A program made the position numbers and the translations under genes. From NCBI RefSeq assembly GCF_025965855.1, contig NZ_JAOPWB010000273.1:1-40633 (forward strand): 40,633 nt of DNA, written 5' to 3'. Origin of the DNA: Mycobacterium sp. (GTDB lineage: Bacteria > Actinomycetota > Actinomycetes > Mycobacteriales > Mycobacteriaceae). Below are positions 1 to 10,530 of this stretch, piece by piece. The notes under the pieces were generated by a model. The model had not been told where the DNA came from. It saw only the letters and a list, made by a program, of their open reading frames with translations, and made no database searches. The number at the start of each line of letters is the position of its first letter. The first letter of the stretch is position 1.

Positions 1-390
1 GCGCACGCGGTGGCGGCCGGGCGTCCCCGCGCGATCGCGCCTGACCCGATCGCCCACACCGCGCCGGAGCGCGGCCGGCTGCAGCGCGCGATGAGCCGCG
101 ACGCCTCGGTGGTGCGCGACGCCGCAGGCCTAAACCGGTTGTCCGACAAGCTGTCCGGGGCGCCGATCCGCAACGTGGCCGGCCGTCGCGATTTCGAGGA
201 CGTCGCGTTGACGCTGACCGCGCGCGCCGTGACCGCGGCGGCCTTGGCGCGCAACGAAAGCCGCGGTTGCCACCACCGCGCGGAGTACCCGGATGCCGCG
301 CCCCAGCAAGCCCGCAGCAGCGTGCTCCGGCTCGCCGACGACCAAAACTCGGTGGCGGTGGCGGTGGAGGCGCTGGCGGCGGTGGGGTGA
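1..390 (+). CDS. nadB: L-aspartate oxidase, C-terminal part (cut by window edge)
   Basis: This frame is open from the first base and ends with TGA at 388-390, so only about 129 C-terminal residues are present. NadB is a flavoenzyme that oxidises L-aspartate to iminoaspartate, the first step of de novo NAD synthesis. The visible part is the helical C-terminal domain of the succinate dehydrogenase/aspartate oxidase flavoprotein family, including LQRAMSRDASVVRDAAGL and the conserved NESRGCHHRAEYPD segment, whose Arg and His residues lie at the active site in this family. The FAD-binding domain lies upstream of the window. nadC follows with stop and start overlapping, which supports the identification. 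Confidence 0.93.
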   Translation, partial: AHAVAAGRPRAIAPDPIAHTAPERGRLQRAMSRDASVVRDAAGLNRLSDKLSGAPIRNVAGRRDFEDVALTLTARAVTAAALARNESRGCHHRAEYPDAAPQQARSSVLRLADDQNSVAVAVEALAAVG

Positions 391-392
391 CG

Positions 393-1247
393 ATGCTGTC
401 GGACTGCGAACTCGACGCCGCTCGAGACACCATCCGGCGCGCCCTGCAAGAGGATCTGCGCTACGGGCCCGACATCACCACACAGGCCACGGTGGCCGCC
501 GGCGCCGTGGCCACCGCGTCGATGGTGCCCCGCGAGCCCGGCGTGATCGCCGGGGTGGACGTCGCGCTGCTGGTCCTCGACGAGGTGCTCGGCGCCGGCG
601 GCTATCACGTGCTCGATCGCGTCGAGGACGGCGCCCGGCTGCGGCCGGGCGAGCCGCTGCTGACGGTCCAGGCCGAGACCCGCGGCCTGCTGACCGCGGA
701 GCGGACCGCGCTGAACCTGATCTGCCACCTCTCGGGGATCGCCACCGCGACCGCGGCCTGGGTCGACGCGGTGCACGGCACCAAGGCCAAGGTCCGCGAC
801 ACCCGTAAAACCCTGCCGGGCCTGCGGGTGCTACAGAAGTATGCGGTGCGAATCGGCGGGGGCGTCAACCACCGCCTGGGGCTGGGCGACGCGGCGCTGA
901 TCAAGGACAACCACGTCGCGGCCGCGGGATCGGTCGTCGAAGCGCTGCGGGCGGTGCGCGAAGCGGCCCCCGGCCTGCCGTGCGAGGTGGAGGTGGACTC
1001 GCTCGAGCAGCTGGATGAGGTGCTGACCGAAAAGCCCGAGCTGATCCTGCTGGACAACTTCCCGGTGTGGCAGACGCAGACCGCCGTCCAGCGCCGCGAC
1101 GCCCGGGCGCCCGCCGTCCTGCTCGAGTCGTCCGGCGGGCTCAGCCTGGAGAACGCGGCGACCTACGCCGCCACCGGCGTGGACTACCTGGCCGTCGGCG
1201 CGCTGACGCACTCGGTGCGCGCGCTCGATATCGGCCTCGACATGTAG
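393..1247 (+). CDS. nadC: Nicotinate-nucleotide pyrophosphorylase (quinolinate phosphoribosyltransferase)
   Basis: The product of 284 residues converts quinolinate and PRPP to nicotinate mononucleotide, the third step of de novo NAD synthesis in the cytosol. Family hallmarks are ERTALNLICHLSGIAT, the DTRKTLPGLR substrate-binding motif, KYAVRIGGGVNHRLGL, IKDNH, EVEVDSLEQ and the ESSGG barrel end. The whole length matches mycobacterial NadC. Two starts are possible: ATG 393, and GTG 387, which overlaps the nadB stop as GTGA. I chose ATG because the protein then begins MLSDCELDAA, close to the M. tuberculosis start as I remember it. Translational coupling to nadB is likely with either start. Confidence 0.95.
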   Translation: MLSDCELDAARDTIRRALQEDLRYGPDITTQATVAAGAVATASMVPREPGVIAGVDVALLVLDEVLGAGGYHVLDRVEDGARLRPGEPLLTVQAETRGLLTAERTALNLICHLSGIATATAAWVDAVHGTKAKVRDTRKTLPGLRVLQKYAVRIGGGVNHRLGLGDAALIKDNHVAAAGSVVEALRAVREAAPGLPCEVEVDSLEQLDEVLTEKPELILLDNFPVWQTQTAVQRRDARAPAVLLESSGGLSLENAATYAATGVDYLAVGALTHSVRALDIGLDM

Positions 1248-1263
1248 GGCCTTCCGGCTGAGC

Positions 1264-1359
1264 GTGTTTCCTGGGCCTTGCGTGTGCGTCCTCGGCGGAA
1301 AAATCGCCGAAATCCCGCCCTCACTTCACACCGAAAGCCGTGAGCGCACACTCGACGCG
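1264..1359. repeat. Hairpin-forming intergenic repeat with two 20-bp units
   Basis: The gap between the convergent nadC and AraC genes holds a GC-rich stem around GGCGGAAAAATCGCCGAAAT, followed by two diverged 20-bp units at 1320-1339 and 1340-1359. The same core (aaatcgccgaaatcccgcc) and the same style of 20-bp unit recur at 4405-4630, again between convergent genes. The second unit runs into the 3' end of the AraC gene. A role as a bidirectional terminator is an inference. Confidence 0.6.
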
Positions 1360-2192
1360 TCCGTGGACTTCGGCCCTCCGGTCGAAGCCCGCCGCAGCTC
1401 GCAGCGGAGCGCCGCCGGCGTTTGGCCCAACTGCTGGCGCACAACCCGGGTGAAGTGTGCCTGGTCGGCGAACCCGAGTTCCGCGGCGACGGTCGCCAGC
1501 CTCGACTCGTCGCGCTCGAGCCGGTCGAGCGCTCGGCTCACCCGGACGCGGTTGCGGTACCGGGTGAGCGACACACCCAACTCCCGCGGGAACGCCCTAC
1601 TCAACCGGTATGGCGACGTGCCCAGCAGCTCCGCCAACGGAAACAGCCCGCGCGCCGCGGGGTCGTCGTCGTGGATCGCCGACCGGGCCCGACCCACGAG
1701 TCGACGCTCGGCCGGCGCCGGTCGGTCCGTCACCGGCGTTCGGTGCTCGGCCGCACCCCGCACCGCCCGCGCGAACAGTTGCACCAGTTCTTCGGCGAGC
1801 AGGTAATCGACATCGGTTCCTCCCGCCGCCAGCAGACGCCGGTGTGCCAGCTCCACTCGGGCGTCGACGTACACCGTCGCGCGGCGCATTCGACGCGGGT
1901 TGCCCACCAGTTGCGACCAGGCCGCGGCGCTGAGCCACACCGACGTACAAACGTCCCCGCCGTGCGGATGCGCGAAGTGCTCCTCCTCGCCCGGCACACC
2001 GAGATATCCGAGCGTCGCATCAAAATCCGCCGAGCCGCCCGTGGAACGCCGCCGAAACCGACCGGCCCGGACCAGCACAAGCCGCGCGTTCGCCGGGCAC
2101 TCGACCGGTGACCAGCCAGGACCGTCCGGTTCACACGTCCAGGCGTGCACGCGGAAATGCGGCCGGACGACGAGCGGTGTCGTTTTCAGCAC
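1326..2192 (-). CDS. AraC-family transcriptional regulator
   Basis: The product of about 288 residues has a divergent N-terminal sensor half and a C-terminal pair of helix-turn-helix motifs. The DNA-binding half shows FPLAELLGTSPYRLSRAFPR, then RYRNRVRVSRALDRL and the second-helix signature VAAELGFADQAHFTRVVRQQ with GQTPAALR, which is typical AraC/XylS. The frame stays open far upstream, over the neighbouring SRPBCC gene. I placed the start at GTG 2192 because the protein-like sequence begins there and this leaves a divergent promoter region of 84 bp. Effector and target are unknown; the divergent SRPBCC gene is the obvious candidate. The 3' end enters the repeat at 1320-1359, so the last residues may be recently acquired. 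Confidence 0.85.
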   Translation of the reverse strand: MLKTTPLVVRPHFRVHAWTCEPDGPGWSPVECPANARLVLVRAGRFRRRSTGGSADFDATLGYLGVPGEEEHFAHPHGGDVCTSVWLSAAAWSQLVGNPRRMRRATVYVDARVELAHRRLLAAGGTDVDYLLAEELVQLFARAVRGAAEHRTPVTDRPAPAERRLVGRARSAIHDDDPAARGLFPLAELLGTSPYRLSRAFPRELGVSLTRYRNRVRVSRALDRLERDESRLATVAAELGFADQAHFTRVVRQQLGQTPAALRCELRRASTGGPKSTDASSVRSRLSV

Positions 2193-2276
2193 GGGCGCGA
2201 GATTAGCCCGTCGGTCCGACAAAAACTGGCAAGAATCGTCAAGCCTGACCGGGTCCCGCCCGGCGAGGCTATCGGT

Positions 2277-2696
2277 ATGGCATCTATTCACACCGAGTTT
2301 GAGATCGCCGTCGACGCCGACCAGGTATGGCGAGTGATCGGCGATTGGGCGGGCGGCCCCGTCGGGATGGCCCATGGTCACGTGGTGTCGTCGCGGGCGG
2401 AAGGGAATGTTCGCGTGGTCGTGTTCACCAACGGCAACATCGCCTGCGAACGCCTCGTCGCCCGAGATGAATCCGCGCGCCGGATCGTCTACTCCCTGAT
2501 CGGCGACACCGTACGACCCGAGCACGACAACGCGGTGATGCAGATCGTCCCCAACGGCCCGGGGCGCTGCCGCTTCATCTGGTCCCGCGACGTGCTGCCC
2601 GACGAATTGGCGCAACCGCTGCACACCGCCATGCAGGAGGCCGCCCCGATCATCAAGCGCACGCTCGAAGACGGCCGACTACCGGGCAAGGAGTGA
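2277..2696 (+). CDS. SRPBCC-fold protein (polyketide cyclase/dehydrase-like)
   Basis: The product has 139 residues and begins MASIHTEFEIAVDADQVWRVIGDW, the standard opening of START/Bet v 1-like (SRPBCC) proteins. It continues with the expected strands and a long C-terminal helix (ELAQPLHTAMQEAAPIIKRT). The fold binds a hydrophobic ligand; the ligand cannot be read from sequence. ATG 2277 was chosen over the longer frame from 2145, which would run into the divergent AraC gene and lacks family similarity. The 3' end overlaps the convergent TetR gene by 18 bp. Divergent pairing with the AraC regulator suggests regulation by it. Confidence 0.82.
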   Translation: MASIHTEFEIAVDADQVWRVIGDWAGGPVGMAHGHVVSSRAEGNVRVVVFTNGNIACERLVARDESARRIVYSLIGDTVRPEHDNAVMQIVPNGPGRCRFIWSRDVLPDELAQPLHTAMQEAAPIIKRTLEDGRLPGKE

Positions 2697-3245
2697 CCGC
2701 GCCGCGGGCTTGGCCGCCTCGAGCGCGCCGGCATCACCGGAGATCCGGGACAGGATCAGCGCCCCCTCGATCAGTGCGATCACCGCGAGCGCAACCCGTT
2801 CCGCCTCCGCAGCGGCCCAGCCGTCGGAGTGCAGCCGCTCCTCGACCGCCGCGCACCAGCCCCTGAAGGCGCGCGCCGACGCCTCGCGCACCAGCGTGCT
2901 CCCGTTTACCGATTCGGTGGCGATCGGCTCGATGGGGCAACCGTCGCGCCGGTCGCCTGCCAAACCCGCCACCAGCAGGTCCACCCACCGGTCGACGACG
3001 TCGGCCACCGGCCGGCCCGTCGCCAGGAACCGGCGCAGCAACTGCTCGATGCCCGTCCCCTCGGTCTCGACGACCGCCGCCGCCAACTGTTGCTTGCCCT
3101 GCGGGAAGTGGTGATACAGCGAACCGGGCTTGACGCCGGCCTCCTCGAGGATCTGGTTGAGACCGGTAGCCGCGTAGCCCTGGCGGCGAAACAGGGTGGC
3201 GGCTTTGTCGATCAGCGCGGCGCGGCTGCGATCTGGTCTGGGCAC
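2679..3245 (-). CDS. TetR-family repressor (LmrA/YxaF-like)
   Basis: The product of 188 residues has an N-terminal TetR helix-turn-helix (LIDKAATLFRRQGYAATGLNQI, then EEAGVKPGSLYHHFPQGKQQL) and a C-terminal ligand domain with GDRRDGCPIEPIATE, as in the LmrA/YxaF-type TetR proteins. The start is GTG 3245, giving MPRPDRSRAAL; upstream codons in frame carry no family sequence. It is divergent from the dehydrogenase at 3286, with a perfect palindrome at 3259-3276 between them that is the likely operator. The expected role is repression of itself and the dehydrogenase until a small molecule binds. Confidence 0.9.
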   Translation of the reverse strand: MPRPDRSRAALIDKAATLFRRQGYAATGLNQILEEAGVKPGSLYHHFPQGKQQLAAAVVETEGTGIEQLLRRFLATGRPVADVVDRWVDLLVAGLAGDRRDGCPIEPIATESVNGSTLVREASARAFRGWCAAVEERLHSDGWAAAEAERVALAVIALIEGALILSRISGDAGALEAAKPAARSLLAR

Positions 3246-3258
3246 GGTCTTGACTTTA

Positions 3259-3276
3259 CTTGAGTGATCACTCAAG
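3259..3276. promoter_or_regulatory. Perfect 18-bp palindrome, likely TetR operator
   Basis: The sequence CTTGAGTGATCACTCAAG equals its own reverse complement. It lies 13 bp upstream of the TetR start (3245) and 9 bp upstream of the dehydrogenase start (3286). TetR proteins of this kind bind such palindromes over the divergent promoters they control. A TTGACT at 3250-3255 could be the -35 of the dehydrogenase promoter, with AAGAAT at 3274-3279 as -10; this would give a transcript starting at or near the ATG. Confidence 0.75.
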
Positions 3277-3285
3277 AATGCTGAG

Positions 3286-4314
3286 ATGAGGCAGCTGACG
3301 TACGAGGAGAGCGGGCGATACGCATGGCGCGAGGTGCCCGAACCGCGGATCACTGCGCCCCAACAGGCGCTGGTCCGGCCGCTGATGGTGGCGTGTTGCG
3401 ACCTCGACGTCGCGGTATGTAACGGGCGGCTGCCGTTGCCGCCGGGGTACGCGGTGGGCCATGAAGGATTGGCCGAGGTCATCGCGGTCGGCGATGACGT
3501 CAGGGGTGTTCGGGTCGGCGACCGGGTCGTCGTGCCATTCCAGATCAGCTGCGGGGCCTGCCGCGAATGCGGACGCGGCGTGACCGGTTCATGCAGCTCG
3601 GTGCCGTGGATGGCGGCCTACGGGATGGCACCGATCAGCGGATTGGACGGCGGCGGCTTCATGTCGGATCTGGTGCTGGTGCCGTACGCAGACGCGATGC
3701 TCATCGCGTTTCCCGACGGCGTCGAACCCATATCGATCGCATCTCTGTCGGACAACATCCCCGACGGCTGGCGGACCGTCGGGCCATTCGGTGAGGAGCT
3801 GGCCAAGCTCGATCCGGCCGATCGCCGCGTCCTCGTGCTCGGGCGACTGTCGATCGGGTTGTATTCGGCCGCCTTCGGCGTGGCGCTGGGAGCCCACGTC
3901 GACTACGTCGACACCGACCCGCAGCGGCTGGCCGCCGCCGAGAAGCTCGGGGCGGCGGTCCACGACGTCGCCAAGCCCGACAAGTCTTGGGACCCGTATC
4001 CGGTCACGGTGCACACGACGAGCGATCCGGCGCTGCTTTCGGCGACATTGCGCGCGACCTGGCCCGACGGCGTGTGCACCGACACGGGGATTTATCCCGA
4101 ATACAAGGTTGAGATGCCGTTGCTGCCGATGTACTCGCGCGGTGTGCGGTTCGTCACAGGGCGCGTCAGCGCGCGCACGGTCATCCCGCGGGTGCTCGAG
4201 TTGCTCGCCGCCGGCTTGGACCTGTCGCCGGCCGTCGACCGCGTCGTCGCATGGGACGAAGCTCCTTCGGCCTGGCCGACGATGACCGGCAAGACTGTCT
4301 TCACCAGGGCATAG
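3286..4314 (+). CDS. Zinc-dependent alcohol dehydrogenase family protein (MDR superfamily)
   Basis: The product of 342 residues is a medium-chain dehydrogenase/reductase. Residues H59-E60 in GYAVGHEGLAEV and C37 or C38 are the probable catalytic zinc ligands. C89, C92, C95 and C103 in SCGACRECGRGVTGSC form the structural zinc lobe. A Rossmann segment follows (VLVLGRLSIGLYSAAFGVALGA), where the usual GxGxxG is degenerate. An acidic end of strand 2 (YVDTDP) suggests NAD over NADP, which is an inference. Substrate unknown. ATG 3286 has no clear Shine-Dalgarno and may be leaderless. It is divergent from the TetR gene and likely regulated by it. Confidence 0.87.
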   Translation: MRQLTYEESGRYAWREVPEPRITAPQQALVRPLMVACCDLDVAVCNGRLPLPPGYAVGHEGLAEVIAVGDDVRGVRVGDRVVVPFQISCGACRECGRGVTGSCSSVPWMAAYGMAPISGLDGGGFMSDLVLVPYADAMLIAFPDGVEPISIASLSDNIPDGWRTVGPFGEELAKLDPADRRVLVLGRLSIGLYSAAFGVALGAHVDYVDTDPQRLAAAEKLGAAVHDVAKPDKSWDPYPVTVHTTSDPALLSATLRATWPDGVCTDTGIYPEYKVEMPLLPMYSRGVRFVTGRVSARTVIPRVLELLAAGLDLSPAVDRVVAWDEAPSAWPTMTGKTVFTRA

Positions 4315-4320
4315 ACCGCT

Positions 4321-4635
4321 TGAGTGTGCGCCGAGGGCGGCGAAATCGTGGCCTCAGCGCACACTGGACGGCTGCGGGCGGGCGTTTGGGGTTGAGTGTG
4401 CGTCTGGGGCTTTGGGTGTGTGTGCTGGGCGGGGAAATCGCCGAAATCCCGCCGTCAGTGCACACGCAAAGCCGTCAGCGCACACGCACCGCCGTCAGTG
4501 CACGCGCAAAGCCGTCAGCGCACACGCAACCGCTGCGGGCGGGCGTTTGGGGGTGTGTGTGCTGGGCGGGGAAATCGCCGAAATCCCGCCCTCAGTGCAC
4601 ACGCAAAGCCCTCAGCGCACACGCACAGCCCCGAA
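4321..4635. repeat. Gene-free stretch of hairpins and 20-bp tandem units
   Basis: The 329-bp gap between the convergent dehydrogenase and F420-family genes contains no credible gene. It holds a 21-bp direct repeat (gctgcgggcgggcgtttggg plus g) at 4371-4391 and 4532-4552, each followed by a stem-forming core ending aaatcgccgaaatcccgcc. After the first core come four 20-bp units (4454-4473, 4474-4493, 4494-4513, 4514-4533); after the second come two (4591-4610, 4611-4630). The unit consensus is (g/c)tcag(t/c)gcacacgcaaagcc. The region looks like a duplicated hairpin element with a variable-number tandem repeat; copy number may vary between strains. Confidence 0.8.
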
Positions 4636-4643
4636 AGCGAAAG

Positions 4644-5066
4644 TCAGGCGATGTCGCCGACGAACACCCCGATGCGGCGCAGCTGCGCCCGAGCCAGCCG
4701 CGGCAGGTCTTGGACGTCGGGGCCGTCGGAACCAGCGGGCAGGATGCGCGGGTTGGTGATGTGCACCACGCGATTACGGCTGAACTGCACGTCGGCTTCG
4801 CCGGCGGCCAGCACGTTCTTGACCCAGTTCGTCTTGCCGTGGCCCAGCGCGATCGCCAGCACGTTTCCCTTGCGGTAGGGGGTGATGATGGTCTCGTACG
4901 GCTTGCCGGACGTGCGGCCGCGGTGCTTGATGGTCGCGGTCCCGGGCAGAAAGCGCGCGATTGGCTTGACTGCCGGGTTGAAGTACTTGATCTGGAAGCG
5001 CTCGAACCAGGGCGGGAATACCATCGGGACGCCCGGGGCGTTGTTCGGGTGATCCTTTGCGGACAT
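4644..5066 (-). CDS. Deazaflavin (F420)-dependent nitroreductase-family protein (DUF385)
   Basis: The product of 140 residues shows the family pattern: FNPAVKPIARFLPGTATIKHRGRTSGKP (residues near 30-57), then a beta-barrel core with ALGHGKTNWVKNVLAAGEADVQ and a terminal TNPRIL segment. Proteins of this family bind coenzyme F420 and carry out reductions or act as F420 sequesterers; the substrate here is unknown. ATG 5066 has a strong ribosome site (AAGGAG, 7 nt upstream), which rules out the longer frame from 5117. It is the counterpart of M. tuberculosis Rv1598c by position, divergent from hisD. Confidence 0.87.
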   Translation of the reverse strand: MSAKDHPNNAPGVPMVFPPWFERFQIKYFNPAVKPIARFLPGTATIKHRGRTSGKPYETIITPYRKGNVLAIALGHGKTNWVKNVLAAGEADVQFSRNRVVHITNPRILPAGSDGPDVQDLPRLARAQLRRIGVFVGDIA

Positions 5067-5164
5067 AACGGCTCCTTGCGGAAACTCTGCGGGCCTTGCA
5101 TCGCCTTTCATCGGCACTGTACCGGTCGGATAACGACTTGAGTTGCTCTGGGAGAATGGAGAAC

Positions 5165-8269
<3,105 letters not shown>

Positions 8270-8273
<4 letters not shown>

Positions 8274-8887
8274 CTAAATCGGTTGTGGTGCTCGACTACG
8301 GCTCGGGCAACCTGCGGTCGGCGCAACGCGCGCTGCAGCGGGTGGGAGCGTCGGTCGAGGTGACCGCCGACGCGGGCGCCGCTGCGGTCGCCGACGGCCT
8401 GGTGGTGCCGGGGGTCGGCGCCTTCGAGGCGTGCATGACGGGCCTGCGAAAAGTCGGGGGAGATCGCATCATCGCCGAGCGGGTCGCCACCGGACGCCCG
8501 GTGCTGGGTGTGTGTGTCGGCATGCAGATCCTGTTCGCCCGCGGGGTGGAATTCGGGGTGGAGACCAAAGGCTGCGGGCAGTGGCCGGGGGCCGTCACCC
8601 GGCTGGATGCCCCGGTGATCCCGCACATGGGCTGGAACGTCGTGTATCCGGCGCCCGGGAGCGCGCTGTTCAAGGGGCTGGACGCCGACGCCCGGTTTCA
8701 CTTCGTGCACTCCTACGCCGCGCAGCGCTGGGAGGGCTCGCCGGAGGCGGCGCTGACGTGGGCGACCCACGAGGTGCCGTTCCTGGCCGCCGTAGAGGAG
8801 GGGCCTTTAGCCGCCACGCAATTCCACCCGGAAAAGAGCGGGGACGCCGGCGCGGCCGTGCTGAGCAATTGGGTTGAGGGACTGTGA
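8270..8887 (+). CDS. hisH: Imidazole glycerol phosphate synthase, glutaminase subunit
   Basis: The 205-residue class I glutamine amidotransferase supplies ammonia to HisF. The catalytic nucleophile is C82 in [12 protein letters not shown], with H186 and E188 in QFHPEKSG completing the triad; PGVGAF forms the oxyanion strand. GTG 8270 overlaps the hisB stop as GTGA. An 82-bp gap separates it from hisA, the largest gap within the his operon, and this gap contains a hairpin (8911-8939). Confidence 0.95.
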
Positions 8888-8910
8888 ACGACTTCGCGAG
8901 GGTGCGACTA

Positions 8911-8939
8911 GCGACGCAAATGCCGGGAAGAGGCGTCGC
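8911..8939. other. Small hairpin between hisH and hisA
   Basis: The arms gcgacgc (8911-8917) and gcgtcgc (8933-8939) are perfectly complementary around a 15-nt loop. There is no T-tract, so it is not a standard terminator. It sits in the only sizeable gap in the his operon and could affect mRNA processing or be part of a dispersed repeat; either role is speculation. Confidence 0.4.
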
Positions 8940-8969
8940 CAGTTGCACTTTCGGCGTGCGGGAGGAACT

Positions 8970-9713
8970 GTGCTGATTCTGCTACCGGCCGTCGACGTGG
9001 TCGAGGGCCGCGCCGTGCGCCTGGTGCAAGGCAAGGCCGGCAGCGAAACGGAGTACGGCTCGGCGCTCGACGCCGCGCTGGGCTGGCAGCGCGACGGGGC
9101 CGAATGGATCCATCTCGTCGACCTGGACGCCGCGTTCGGACGTGGCTCCAACCGTGAGCTGCTCGCCGAGGTGGTGGGCAAGCTCGACGTGCGGGTGGAG
9201 CTGTCCGGCGGGATCCGCGACGACGATTCCCTGGCCGCGGCGTTGGCCACCGGGTGCGCGCGTGTCAACCTCGGAACGGCGGCCCTGGAGAACCCGCAAT
9301 GGTGCGCGCGGGCGATCGGCGAGAACGGCGACAAGGTCGCCGTCGGGCTCGACGTGCAGATCGACAAAAACAATCCGGACGGCGAGCACCGGCTGCGCGG
9401 ACGCGGCTGGGAAACCGACGGCGGCGACCTATGGCAAGTCCTGGAACGCCTTGACGGTCAAGGGTGTTCGCGATTCGTGGTCACCGACGTCACCAAGGAC
9501 GGGACCCTGGGCGGCCCCAATCTCGAACTGCTGGCCAGTGTGGCCGATCGCACCGAGGCCCCGGTGATCGCGTCGGGCGGGGTGTCGAGCCTGGACGACC
9601 TGCGCGCCATCGCCAACCTCACCGACCGCGGGGTCGAGGGCGCCATCGTCGGCAAGGCCCTCTACGCCGGGCGGTTCACCCTGCCGCAGGCCCTGGCCGC
9701 GGTGAGAGCGTAG
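8970..9713 (+). CDS. hisA: Phosphoribosyl isomerase A (HisA, probably bifunctional HisA/TrpF PriA)
   Basis: The 247-residue (beta/alpha)8 barrel isomerises ProFAR to PRFAR in histidine synthesis. In mycobacteria the same enzyme (PriA) also isomerises phosphoribosyl anthranilate for tryptophan synthesis. Visible are the two catalytic aspartates, D9 in [10 protein letters not shown] and D177 in [12 protein letters not shown], the phosphate sites ELSGGIRD and SGGVSS, and the flexible [15 protein letters not shown] loop. No trpF is present in the trp cluster, which fits PriA function. Loop sequence [14 protein letters not shown] appears a few residues longer than in M. tuberculosis as I recall it. 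GTG 8970 is chosen for its GGAGGA site; the longer frame from 8874 is not family-like. Confidence 0.94.
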   Translation: MLILLPAVDVVEGRAVRLVQGKAGSETEYGSALDAALGWQRDGAEWIHLVDLDAAFGRGSNRELLAEVVGKLDVRVELSGGIRDDDSLAAALATGCARVNLGTAALENPQWCARAIGENGDKVAVGLDVQIDKNNPDGEHRLRGRGWETDGGDLWQVLERLDGQGCSRFVVTDVTKDGTLGGPNLELLASVADRTEAPVIASGGVSSLDDLRAIANLTDRGVEGAIVGKALYAGRFTLPQALAAVRA

Positions 9714-9717
9714 TCGC

Positions 9718-10530
9718 ATGGACCTGAACGCAATGGTGTCCCCCTTGGTGGACAAGGCATCCATAATCCTCGACGCCGCCGTGCCCCGGTTCGTGGAGGG
9801 CCACCGCGCCGAATCGGCGGTTCCCAAGAAGGGCAACGACTTTGCCACCGAAATCGACCTCGCGATCGAGCGACAGGTCGTCACCGCGCTGCAAGCCACC
9901 ACCGGGATCGGGGTGCACGGCGAGGAATTCGGCGGCACCGACGTGGACTCGACGTGGGTGTGGGTGGTGGACCCCATCGACGGCACGTTCAACTACGCCG
10001 CCGGATCCCCGATGGCCGCGATCCTGCTGGCCCTGCTGCACGACGGCGAGCCGCTGGCGGGCCTGACCTGGTTGCCGTTCATCGGCGACCGCTACACGGC
10101 CGTCGCGGGTGGCCCGCTGATCAAAAACGGTGCGCCGCAACCGTCGTTGCAAACCACGGAGCTGGCCGACAGCCTCGTCGCGGTGGGAACGTTCAGCGCC
10201 GACTCGCGCGGCCGATTCCCGGGTCGATACCGCATCGCGCTGCTGGAGAACCTGAGCCGGGTATCGTCCCGGTTGCGCATGCACGGCTCCACCGGGATTG
10301 ACCTCGTCTATGTCGCCGACGGAATCCTCGGTGCGGCAATAAGTTTCGGCGGCCACGTGTGGGACCACGCCGCCGGCGTGGCCCAGGTGAGGTCCGCGGG
10401 CGGCATCGTCACCGACCTGGCCGGCAAGCCGTGGACCCCCGCGTCGGATTCAGTGCTGGCCGCGGCGCCGGGCGCCCACGGCGAAGTCCTCGAGATCCTG
10501 CGCGCCGTAGGCGATCCGGATGACTACTGA
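9718..10530 (+). CDS. impA: Inositol monophosphatase family protein
   Basis: The 270-residue protein belongs to the lithium-sensitive, magnesium-dependent phosphatase family. Motifs are the GEE metal ligands in [22 protein letters not shown] with the metal-binding Asp residues, and WDHAAGVAQ near the C-terminus. By position it corresponds to M. tuberculosis Rv1604. The substrate may be inositol phosphate, which would feed phosphatidylinositol mannoside synthesis. Because it is embedded among his genes, histidinol phosphate is a credible alternative substrate, since the mycobacterial histidinol-phosphatases belong to this superfamily. ATG 9718 follows hisA by 4 bp; its end overlaps hisF. Confidence 0.88.
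   Translation: MDLNAMVSPLVDKASIILDAAVPRFVEGHRAESAVPKKGNDFATEIDLAIERQVVTALQATTGIGVHGEEFGGTDVDSTWVWVVDPIDGTFNYAAGSPMAAILLALLHDGEPLAGLTWLPFIGDRYTAVAGGPLIKNGAPQPSLQTTELADSLVAVGTFSADSRGRFPGRYRIALLENLSRVSSRLRMHGSTGIDLVYVADGILGAAISFGGHVWDHAAGVAQVRSAGGIVTDLAGKPWTPASDSVLAAAPGAHGEVLEILRAVGDPDDY

Noticed and set aside
2193..2624. Upstream extension of the AraC frame (1326-2624, minus)
   Set aside because: The added 144 codons are antisense to the SRPBCC gene and show no AraC-family sequence.
4454..4630. The 20-bp tandem units as a possible CRISPR array
   Set aside because: The units are directly adjacent with no unique spacers, and no cas genes are nearby.
4251..5141. Plus-strand frames across the repeat region 4321-4635
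   Set aside because: They translate the tandem repeats and the antisense of the F420-family gene; no family pattern and no ribosome site.
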